Source: Candidatus Avelusimicrobium vaccinum (GTDB lineage Bacteria; Elusimicrobiota; Elusimicrobia; Elusimicrobiales; Elusimicrobiaceae). From it: DNA of 44,769 bases. The position numbers were made by a program, and so were the translations under genes. Location: contig CADBIY010000011.1 in assembly GCA_902794895.1 (NCBI GenBank), positions 1 to 44,769 of the forward strand. The letters run 5' to 3'. The notes under the pieces were generated by a model. It was not told the origin of the DNA, searched no databases, and saw nothing but the letters and a program-made list of their open reading frames with translations. Positions 15,637-23,900 of this stretch are shown here, in pieces; position 1 is the stretch's first letter; the number at the start of each line of letters is the position of its first letter.

Positions 15637-17259
15637 ATGAATATCTTACAATGGCTCAAAGACTGCGGCGGCAAAATGGCCCTGTCTGCGTTGCAGACGG
15701 CAGGGCTTGCCACCGTGGTAGGGGTAGCCGGGCTCGGAGCGTACAGTTTTTTAAGTGCTCCGGCGGAAGACCCCGCTCTTTCTCCTTCGTCCTACAATCC
15801 GGGCGAAGTGGTGTATGTGGCCGGGAACCCCAATAGCGGCAATTACCAAAGCGGGGCGTATGTGTCCGCACAGGATAGCGGCTCCGCGCTGAACGAATCC
15901 TCGGTGCGTATTTCTGCCAAGACGCTCAACCGTCTAAATGAGGCAGACCGCCGGGATCAGGCTTTTGATGAGATGGAAGAACAACAATCCGCCAACTATT
16001 CGGCTCCGGTCGGTCCTGCTTATAAAGGCGGCGCCACGGAAGGGCTCGGCATGGGGGCCAACGTCGCTAACGAAATGGGCCTGAACGCGGAAGGCCTGGG
16101 TGGAAACGACCCGATGGCGGCGGTTTCCGGCATGATGGGCAATATGCAAGGGATTATGAACCAAGCCCAGCAACAAGCGCAAAACGCGGCCCAAGGCAAA
16201 CCGTCCGCGGACGAAAAAGGGAATGCTCCCGGATTAGCCGGTTTAAAATCTTCCGGGATGGCTACTGCCCCGAGTATAGGTGGGGCCGCTAATGGCGGGG
16301 GAAACGGATTTAATGCCTCTTTTACCGTACAAAACAGCGGTAAAAATAAAGGCGGTGCCGGGAATGCTAACATGCCGGATATGGGGAACGTAATGGCCTC
16401 GGCCCAACAGCAAATGTCTTCTGTGATGGACGGGATGCGCCGCATGCAGGCCAAAGCCTCTTTTGGAAAAGAGGAAGGCCTGGGCAGTAGCCGCGATGCG
16501 GACATCATGAATGTGAATAACACCAAAGGCGGCAAAGAGTTGAAACTGATGATGAAACAATCCGCCCAGGTGGCCAAAAACAAAAACCGTGCCGCTAACG
16601 ACGGAAGCGATCCGTTCTTGTCCGATACAAAAGTTTCCGGCGGCATGCAGATTTCCGCGGAAAATGTAACCACCGGGCAAGGTCAGGGCTCTAAAGATTT
16701 TGAAACGGATGCAAACTCAAGTTTACGCGGTATCCAATCCTGGGGCGACGATGCGCAATTGCATGAAGATAAAGTGAAAGCCGCGCGGGACCGTTTACGT
16801 CAAATGATGTGGACGGCTATTCCGACTGTTTTGGCATTATCCGTTGCAATTGCAGGGTTTCTTATGATCGCCCGATCTGGTTTTTGGGGATGGTGGGCTT
16901 ATGCTGTTGCTGCTGGATTGACTGTGTTGGCATTGGTTACTTGTGCGCTCTTAATTACTACGGCTGTGCAATATATTAAAATCAGGGGCTCCGGGTCCAG
17001 TTTATCCACGTGGGGTATTGTTACCGGAGGGGTGCTGATTGCCATTACAGGTGCGGCTTGGATTCCCGGATTTGCAATTGCAAAAAAGAAATTGCAGGAT
17101 ATGGCATTGAAAAAGTTGATTCCTCTATTTGCTACATTAGCGGGTCTTGGGGCGGTTGGAGGTGCCATGTCCGCTATACAAGGTGGAAATGCGGTTAAAG
17201 AAGGTAGTAGGGATATTAAAGAACTTAAAAACACCGAATTGGATTCTGATTCTAAATAA
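15637..17259 (+). CDS. Polytopic Gly/Ala-rich membrane protein, paralogue A
   Basis: A 540-residue protein. One hydrophobic helix lies at about 21-39 (TAGLATVVGVAGLGAYSFLS), followed by about 340 residues rich in Gly, Ala, Asn, Ser, Met and Gln, and then four hydrophobic segments near 392-412, 417-446, 458-481 and 494-514. It shares with the 511-aa protein encoded at 17551 the element GLGMGAN (137-143), a Lys/Asn-Arg-Ala-x-Asn-x-Gly-Ser block (KNRAANDGSDPFLSD), a SGGM-I motif, and the helix ending ARDRLRQMMW just before the membrane part. Strong ribosome site ACGGAGG. Not recognised; the Gly/Ala-rich polytopic layout vaguely recalls TrbL/VirB6-like secretion channel proteins but no shared motif was seen. 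Confidence 0.75.
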   Translation: MNILQWLKDCGGKMALSALQTAGLATVVGVAGLGAYSFLSAPAEDPALSPSSYNPGEVVYVAGNPNSGNYQSGAYVSAQDSGSALNESSVRISAKTLNRLNEADRRDQAFDEMEEQQSANYSAPVGPAYKGGATEGLGMGANVANEMGLNAEGLGGNDPMAAVSGMMGNMQGIMNQAQQQAQNAAQGKPSADEKGNAPGLAGLKSSGMATAPSIGGAANGGGNGFNASFTVQNSGKNKGGAGNANMPDMGNVMASAQQQMSSVMDGMRRMQAKASFGKEEGLGSSRDADIMNVNNTKGGKELKLMMKQSAQVAKNKNRAANDGSDPFLSDTKVSGGMQISAENVTTGQGQGSKDFETDANSSLRGIQSWGDDAQLHEDKVKAARDRLRQMMWTAIPTVLALSVAIAGFLMIARSGFWGWWAYAVAAGLTVLALVTCALLITTAVQYIKIRGSGSSLSTWGIVTGGVLIAITGAAWIPGFAIAKKKLQDMALKKLIPLFATLAGLGAVGGAMSAIQGGNAVKEGSRDIKELKNTELDSDSK

Positions 17260-17270
17260 AGGGGCATACT

Positions 17271-17540
17271 ATGGCACAAAAACAAGAATTTGTACCGGGA
17301 CCAAAGTTAATTTGGCTGTTCCGTATCGTGTTATTGGTGCTCTTTGTGGTGTGGGTGGCGGGTGCTATTCACTTGCACCAAGTTGTTAAGGCCGACGAAG
17401 CCGCCATTGCCCAACGCGAACAGGTGCTCCACCAACAGGAAGAACGGGCGCGCCGGGCGGCCGCTTACGAAAGGAGCCGTTTGCAAGAGCAAGTAGACCG
17501 TAACACCAGTAAAAACGTAGTAGACGGTTTTAAACGTTAG
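17271..17540 (+). CDS. Small membrane protein with coiled-coil tail
   Basis: An 89-residue protein with one membrane helix (about residues 13-34, LIWLFRIVLLVLFVVWVAGA) followed by a charged helical tail of about 50 residues with heptad-like spacing (REQVLHQQEERARRAAAYER). Ribosome site AAGGGG. It sits 11 bases after paralogue A and 10 bases before paralogue B, which suggests that it works together with both, for example as a stoichiometric linker. No family recognised. Shape is similar to small bitopic division or secretion accessory proteins such as FtsB/L, but no specific similarity is claimed. Confidence 0.65.
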   Translation: MAQKQEFVPGPKLIWLFRIVLLVLFVVWVAGAIHLHQVVKADEAAIAQREQVLHQQEERARRAAAYERSRLQEQVDRNTSKNVVDGFKR

Positions 17541-17550
17541 GAGAATAGTT

Positions 17551-19086
17551 ATGAAATGGTTATCCATCTTAAAAAATAAAGCGGGTAAATTTACCCTCGG
17601 TATTCCGCAAATGGTCGGGATTGCCGGAGCCGGTATGTTGCTTACCTACGGAGCGTTTCAAGCCGATAACGCCATGGACCAAAAAGGTCCGGTTCGCTCC
17701 TTAACTTCCATTTCCGATACGCAAAATTATAGCGGAATGGACCGGACTTCAACCGGGCAATTAACTTCCATGAAAATTAAGGACGGCCTGAACCAGGTTG
17801 CCACCCGGGAAGAACGGGAACGTATGGAAGGCGGACGTTCTTCAAACGATTTCGGTTTAAGCGGCGTGGACGGGATAGAAGGGCGGATGTCTGCCGGCTC
17901 TTACGGTCCGGCGGCCCCCACCGGTGCCAGTGACGGGCTGGGAATGGGTGCGAATGCGGCCGTAGAAACCGGAAATACTTATATTGCCGCTTCCCGGGCT
18001 TCCGCTGGATCTGGTGTAGCCGGATTGAATGCCGGTGGAAATGGAAACGGCGGGACTTCCGGAGCAAACGGCGCTCAAGCCTCGTCCGGCTCTTCCTTGG
18101 GTTCTGCCTCCATAGCGCGTGCCTCGGGGAGTGCTTTTAATGCCGCGGCGGGTGCTGTTGCCGGTGGCAAAATGGGGGGAAGTGCCTCTAACGGACGTTC
18201 CGGGGCCACCCATGGCGGTGCTTCCGGGGACGGATACCAATTTTCGGGGGCTATGCCGGGCAGCAGCAGTGCGGTGGCTTCCTTGGCGGATGGCGGCCGT
18301 GCTCATGGATCGGCGGCATCCGGTTTTATGGCAAGCAGCCGCCGCGGTTCAGCGGGGCGTGCCACCCGTTCTAACAGTCAAGGGGATTTGAAAGATATTT
18401 CCAAACGTTCTGCTGATGCAGCCAGAAACCAACACCGGGCCACAAACGAAGGCAGCCGCGCTTTTTTGGCTTCTTCCCAAAATTCCGGCGGTATGACCAT
18501 TGAAGGCGGTGTGGAAACGGAATCCACCGGTTCAGCCGATTTTGAAGCCCCGGCTACCAATTCCCTCAAAGGGTTAGGCGATTGGCAAAAGAAGGCGGAA
18601 GATAAAGATAAGGAACAACAAAAGGCCCGCGAACGCTTACAGTGGATGATGATTGCTATGATTGCCGGAACTTTCATTGCCATGCGACTGGGATTCTCCC
18701 TGATTCAGAAAGGTAAAAAAGCGGGTTTATTTGGATGGAGTTTTATCGCTTGGGGTTGGACAGTATTAGGTATTGGGATGGCCTATGCCGCTGTGGTAAT
18801 GGGATTTGCAATAGACTATATGACAAAATTCAATGGTCTCTTTATGCCGATTACGGCACTCGTATTAGGTGCAGCCGCCGTTACCGCGTTGGCTATTACC
18901 GGTGCTAAAGCCATGGCTGCAATTGGTCAATCAGCAGCAGAACTTGAAAAAAATAAATTCGCTGCATTTACCAAAGATGCATTTAAACAAGTTGCTATGA
19001 CGGGCGCTACGACGGGTGCCTCAATGGTCATGGAGGCGGGTAACAACGCGGATAGCAAGGCGATGGAAAATCCGCACAATAAATAA
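17551..19086 (+). CDS. Polytopic Gly/Ser/Ala-rich membrane protein, paralogue B
   Basis: A 511-residue paralogue of the protein encoded at 15637. It has an N-terminal hydrophobic helix (about 19-36), about 325 residues very rich in Gly, Ser and Ala, and three hydrophobic segments (about 364-384, 393-421, 430-456). Shared landmarks are GLGMGAN (129-135), HRATNEGSRAFLASSQNSGG versus KNRAANDGSDPFLSD in paralogue A, NSLKGLGDW versus SSLRGIQSW, and the helix ARERLQWMM before the membrane part. The C-terminus differs, with about 50 soluble residues. Ribosome site AGGAG. Long antisense frames in this gene are a by-product of its base composition. Function unknown; the duplication suggests a hetero-oligomeric membrane assembly. 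Confidence 0.75.
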   Translation: MKWLSILKNKAGKFTLGIPQMVGIAGAGMLLTYGAFQADNAMDQKGPVRSLTSISDTQNYSGMDRTSTGQLTSMKIKDGLNQVATREERERMEGGRSSNDFGLSGVDGIEGRMSAGSYGPAAPTGASDGLGMGANAAVETGNTYIAASRASAGSGVAGLNAGGNGNGGTSGANGAQASSGSSLGSASIARASGSAFNAAAGAVAGGKMGGSASNGRSGATHGGASGDGYQFSGAMPGSSSAVASLADGGRAHGSAASGFMASSRRGSAGRATRSNSQGDLKDISKRSADAARNQHRATNEGSRAFLASSQNSGGMTIEGGVETESTGSADFEAPATNSLKGLGDWQKKAEDKDKEQQKARERLQWMMIAMIAGTFIAMRLGFSLIQKGKKAGLFGWSFIAWGWTVLGIGMAYAAVVMGFAIDYMTKFNGLFMPITALVLGAAAVTALAITGAKAMAAIGQSAAELEKNKFAAFTKDAFKQVAMTGATTGASMVMEAGNNADSKAMENPHNK

Positions 19087-19094
19087 TTCTCACA

Positions 19095-19121
19095 CGCAGG
19101 GGAGATACAGTCTCCCCTGCG
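19095..19121 (+). other. Perfect 11-bp hairpin between two genes of the unknown operon
   Basis: CGCAGGGGAGA (19095-19105) pairs perfectly with TCTCCCCTGCG (19111-19121) around a TACAG loop. It is not followed by a T-run, so it is unlikely to be a strong terminator. It could protect the upstream mRNA 3' end or set the ratio between upstream and downstream genes. Confidence 0.75.
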
Positions 19122-19144
19122 CTTTATAATTGTTAAGGAATTTT

Positions 19145-20740
19145 ATGCCAGAATCACGAGAACAAGAACAAGGACAAGTTTCCAAGGAATCGCAAGCAGA
19201 GAATGCTACGGCTCCCTTGGATATGGCTAAGCAAAAAATGAAAGATATTTTGCGCTCAAAGCGGGCGTGGGGTATGTTAGCCGTGATTTTGTTCTTGCTG
19301 GCGGGGGGGACGTTGGTTCCCGTGGGGCGGATTCCACTCCTGCGCAATTTAGTCTATGCCATGGGATATACGCCGGAAGAAACCTTGCGCTTATCCCTTT
19401 TTCAAGCCTTGTTTTCCTGGAATGAACACCAAAAAATTTTAAGAGGGGAAATTCCGGACCCGAATGAACTGGATGTATTTGGCTCGGCTGAGGCTGCCAC
19501 CCGCGCCGCTGAACTGGCCGCCCGGAAAGAGGGACGTTTGAAAGATGCGTTAATTAATATGGGGGCTGTGAATGCATCCCTGCGCCGCCAGGGACGCGGA
19601 GCCGAACAAGTGGCCGGATCTTCCGGCGGAATTGATGCAGACCGCGAAGACGGCGCGCAAGTCGTTCTCAATAATTCAAATGCTTCTACAAATACCGAAT
19701 CTAACGCCGCCCAAGTAAGTGATGTCTATTTTGGTGCGGATGTCAATGGAGTCCGCCGTGATAAACGAGACGGTTATGACTCGGTAAACTCTTTAAAGAA
19801 AGCCGCTTCTCCCATTCGGGGAGCCAGCGGGTCTTCCAATACTGATTGGGTGGTCCAAATGGCCGATAAGGCCACTAGGCAAGATGCACAACTTAGCGGT
19901 ATTAATGATAATTTAGAGGCTAAGGGATTATCGGCCGGGCTGGGCCAGGTGGAAAAAGTGGGCAAAGATAAAGCGCGGCGCGATTTATATTGGGCTTGGT
20001 TAACCGGACGTGCGGCCCGGCGGACGCCACAGGTAATACTCAAAAAAACGCTTGCCTCTTCCAGTTTTGACGGGGCCGAATTGCCGAAAACAGTCTTTAT
20101 GTCTTCGGGTTTTTCCGGCATTGGGGTCAATCCGGATGATGTCATTGCCGATATGAGCAGTGTCAAAAAGTATTTGGAATTGGATGAAAAATGTAAAGAA
20201 CTCTTGGAAACAGAATTTAATGATGACTATGAAAACCAACTCAAAGAAATGCGTAAAGAAATTGCGGAGATAGGGGACTCCTTCCCGAAAAATTGTGAGG
20301 ATAGTAAGAATACCACTTTTACTCAACATCTTACCTCTGTTAAAAATACCTGTAATACCATTCGGGCAAAATATCAAAAATTGAATAACAAGTGTTCGTC
20401 GAATCCTGTTTCTAACAGTGCGGACCAGTGTTATGAACGCGAAAAATTAACGAACCTAAGAAATAATTTTGAAAGTTATTGTGATAATCTGTACGAAGAA
20501 GCAAGAAAATCATGTGCTGATGCTGCAGATTTTAATGCCTGTTATGATCCTAAGAAAGCAGAAATTGACGGGAAAAAAGTACAAGATAGCGATGTTGACG
20601 ATAAAGATATCGATGTACAGAATGAAGTGAACCAAGGATATTTCAAGGATGGCGACCCGGAGCAAGGACTTAACAACAGTTATTTCCCGACGGCAGATTT
20701 GGGCAATAGTTTGTGGGTAGATGAAAATGCTATTGATTAA
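19145..20740 (+). CDS. Membrane-anchored protein with cysteine-spaced helical C-terminus
   Basis: A 531-residue unassigned protein. About 40 cytoplasmic residues precede one membrane helix (about 41-58, AWGMLAVILFLLAGGTLVPV). The outer part has Ala/Arg-rich helices (AEAATRAAELAARKEGRLKD), a Ser/Asn/Gly linker, and from about residue 345 a helical, charged domain with eight cysteines at rather even spacing (EKCKELL, KNCEDS, KNTCNT, NKCSS, DQCYE, SYCDN, KSCAD, NACYD). An even number fits disulfide bonds formed outside the cytoplasm. The end is acidic (DVDDKDIDVQNEVNQ). ATG 19145 is preferred over TTG 19130 because AAGGAA lies between them. The cysteine-rich tail makes it a likely client of an exported disulfide system. 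Confidence 0.72.
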   Translation: MPESREQEQGQVSKESQAENATAPLDMAKQKMKDILRSKRAWGMLAVILFLLAGGTLVPVGRIPLLRNLVYAMGYTPEETLRLSLFQALFSWNEHQKILRGEIPDPNELDVFGSAEAATRAAELAARKEGRLKDALINMGAVNASLRRQGRGAEQVAGSSGGIDADREDGAQVVLNNSNASTNTESNAAQVSDVYFGADVNGVRRDKRDGYDSVNSLKKAASPIRGASGSSNTDWVVQMADKATRQDAQLSGINDNLEAKGLSAGLGQVEKVGKDKARRDLYWAWLTGRAARRTPQVILKKTLASSSFDGAELPKTVFMSSGFSGIGVNPDDVIADMSSVKKYLELDEKCKELLETEFNDDYENQLKEMRKEIAEIGDSFPKNCEDSKNTTFTQHLTSVKNTCNTIRAKYQKLNNKCSSNPVSNSADQCYEREKLTNLRNNFESYCDNLYEEARKSCADAADFNACYDPKKAEIDGKKVQDSDVDDKDIDVQNEVNQGYFKDGDPEQGLNNSYFPTADLGNSLWVDENAID

Positions 20741-20763
20741 AAAAGATTTTTTTAAAAACCCCC

Positions 20764-20791
20764 TTGAAAAAATACAAATTATTGGTATAAT
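20764..20791 (+). promoter_or_regulatory. Promoter upstream of the 1299-aa gene
   Basis: TTGAAA at 20764-20769 and a perfect TATAAT at 20786-20791 with a 16-base spacer. It gives the last gene of the block its own transcription start with a leader of about 150 bases. Confidence 0.7.
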
Positions 20792-20809
20792 AGTAATATA
20801 TACCAGTAA

Positions 20810-20944
20810 GTTGTTACAGAGTGGGGGACCATCTCTGAACAACGGCTTTTTATTATGGTAATGAAGTGATTTTGGGGAGATGTACCCTACATCTTTCCAA
20901 CGGGGGCAACCCCTGACAAAGCAGTTTTTTATTTTCACAGGAGG
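20810..20944 (+). promoter_or_regulatory. Structured two-part leader with terminator-like hairpin
   Basis: GTTGTT-A-CAGAG (20810-20821) pairs with CTCTG-AACAAC (20833-20843) with a single bulged A, then GGC and five T (20847-20851), which looks like an intrinsic terminator or attenuator. A second part holds AGATGT/ACATCT (20878-20883 with 20889-20894) and GGGG/CCCC (20903-20906 with 20910-20913), then six T (20925-20930). The two halves resemble each other (GGGGG..., CTGA-CAA..., T-run, ATT). AGGAGG for the 20950 gene is at 20939-20944. No known riboswitch consensus was recognised. Confidence 0.6.
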
Positions 20945-20949
20945 CTCTT

Positions 20950-23900
20950 ATGCCAGAGGAAAAAGAAGAAAAGAAAGCAACCCCTTTTTTTGTACCTGCT
21001 AATAAAGAGGGCAAGAAAAAGGAAAGCTTTACCTTTAGCGATAAGATTAAGAACAGCAAACCGGCTCCTTCTAAATCTTTTGCTAATCGTCCTTCCTCTA
21101 AAATCGGGAGCGACGGCAAACCGCGTCAAACGCTTTTTGAGCGCACGAAACGGGATGCGCCGTTCTTTATTGCGGCCTTAGTGGCCCTTCTTTTACTGCC
21201 GTTCTTGTATAAATATAGCGGCAACGTAAACGAAGAACCCACGATGGTTACTCCCGGTTATGAGGATTCCGCCTTTAACCCGGAACGTTCCGGGTTTGAT
21301 GGTTTTGCTGCTGACCCGGATGGGCAAATCGCCCAATTGGCCGGACGGGATTCTATGTCCTTAATTCTTCCGTATGGTGCTAAAAGCACGGACGAAGAAG
21401 AAACGGACGAAGAATATGATTCCCGCAGCGCTTATATGGGGGAAGGGTCTTCTGCTTCGCACAGTTTAGATGAACAAGACGAAGAAGAAAATACCACCAA
21501 TATTTATAAATACCGTAAAAAAGCCCCGGCGGCAACCCGGGCGGCGTTTAAACGTGCTGCTACGAAAATCGGCCGTTTAGGCAATGCCGGACGCGCAGGC
21601 GCAAACGGTAGTAAATTAGGCATTGGAATGTGGGGCGGCGGCATGAAAACCGCGGCTAACAAAGTGCGTGGCAAAGCACCGGAAAGTGCTCCTAAGCCCG
21701 TATCCTTGCAACCGTTACAAGCGGCCGGGAAACCTTCCCGCTCGTACTTCGGGCAAGGGCCTGCACGTGAAGCGGCCCGCTCTAAAGATGCCATGTCCAA
21801 AGGAAACGCTATGCAGGCTTTGATGGACGCTCAAATGAAACCTGTGGAACCCGGCAAAATCGGCGGGATCCTGGGCGGAGATTTTGGCGGCCCGGGCGGC
21901 GGTAATGGCGACCTGAAACGGGAATTTGCCTTCAGTGGTAAAGAACCGTGGTGGTGGGACATGATGAAACAGCGATCCATGATGGAATGGCAGAAAGAGT
22001 TTGAATACAAATGGGGCTGGATCAACTGGGCCACCGATTTAGCCAAAAACATCTTAGGCGGCGTGTTGAATTGTTTAATTACCGGTAATGATAACGGCGA
22101 TATGGGCCATATGTTTGGTGCCGTAGCAGGCTCCGGTAAAAAAGACGAATGCTGTGGTATGGATGAAGATAAGTTTAAGGGAGCCGCTCCTGGAGTAGAA
22201 TTTAGCGAAAAGGCTTGTAAAGGTTGGGTGACGGCGCATCCGGAAGTAAAGTGTTCTACGAAGTGGGTAAGCGGTCATAAAGCCTCTGCTAATTTAGGAT
22301 TCTTTGGTTCCCGCATGGACTGTTTAACCAACGGTTTGTGGGCTGGTCGCCAAGCGAAAAGAGCCGGATATGGTGTTGTAACTGAAGCGGACGACTGCAC
22401 CACCTTCTATCAAACCGGGCGTTATAAAGCGGAAGTAGGCGGTCCGAAACGGACTATGTTCCACTATGTGGTAGGTATTCCGTTTGATAAAGTGGAAGCC
22501 TTTTTCAAGGAGAATAATGCTGATAAACGCAGAGAAATGTTACAAATTGCCTATTTTGGCAAAGGTGGCAGCTTTGCGGTAGACAGCACCGAAGCCCAAC
22601 AGACAATCAATAAAACGAAATTTGTACCGTTGTTTATTGAAACGGTTGCCATTAAAAATAGAAAATTAAATAAAAAGACTGCCGGTAAGAATGGATATGA
22701 ATTCTCCGAAATAGAGGGGGGTTCCGAAGCATTCCTTACTGCTGGCAAAGAGTCCAAAATTGGCATGCCTTATACGGAGTTCTTAAAACGTTTATCTGAC
22801 GGCGGGGTTGTGGTTACTACAGAACCTGGTGCAACTCCCATCATGTCGGCCAAGGGCAGTAAAGAAGGCAAAAGTTGGAGCACGGGAGCGCGTTGTGCCT
22901 ATCCGATGGCGTTTATCTCTTGCCGCAATAATGCATTATCGGTCAACGGACAACCACAAGAAGGTGTGATTGTAGGTACTCCGGCGGCATTTATTAAGTT
23001 GCCGAATTTAACGGGCAAAGTCGGGGCTGCACGTCCTTCCCAAGCAGAACTTGATAAGTTAACGCCGCACTTCTCGGTAATGTATGAAATTCAAGGTGCT
23101 GACCAAAATGCGGCCACGGGGTTATCCACCTCTACCAATTCTGCTACGGGGCGCATGTACTTTGCCAATGTACATCCCTCTAATGCAGGGTATGAGGATC
23201 CGAGCATTACCAATGATCATGGTATTACCTTTCAACCGAATGATGGTACTTATACGGTCAAGGTGGCAGGGGATGCCCTAAGAGAATTAAAACAATTACG
23301 GGTAGGCCCGGACGGTGAAAACCGCGCGGTGATTACGTGGACGGTCCGCCAAAACTATGATCCGGATGAACCCTGGGCGATTGCACACGCGATTGCGGAT
23401 GGTCATGGCGGCGGGAACACAGTTTCCGGCGACAAAGGCGCTGGTGGTTCCGGTGCGAAGGCCCCCGGCCAAATTGTCAGCCAAGCAACTTGTGTGTACT
23501 TTGATGACGATACGGAGCCAGCACCACTGGATCCTCACTCTTGCAGCGATGGAGAAACTCGGACGAATAGCGAAGGATGTGAAGAAGAGTGTAAAAACAA
23601 TGTTTGGGTAAAAAAAGATCCCGACTGTCCTAATCGTCGTATTCCGGATCCGGTTCCTCCTTTGCCAATTAACTCAAATCCGGGACCAAATCCGGTACCA
23701 AATGCCGAACAAAAGGTGGAGTTTTATAGAACCTTTAAATCTATGACGGAAGATCCATTAAATGATAAAGACTCTGGGCGTCCGCTGTTGACTCGCAATA
23801 CAGAGCCGAAGAAATGGAACACCTGTCAAATTGATAATCTATCGGCAGTATTGTTGGATTATGATCAAGATAGCGAAACCCAAGCTTATATGAAAGCGGC

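Noticed and set aside
15637-19086. Possible TrbL/VirB6-type conjugation channel proteins
   Set aside because: The Gly/Ala-rich polytopic layout is only a general resemblance. No VirB4, VirD4, relaxase or other conjugation gene is present.
20810-20944. Known riboswitch (preQ1, guanidine-II, c-di-GMP, fluoride)
   Set aside because: I compared the leader with the consensus features I remember and none fitted; reported instead as an unknown structured leader.
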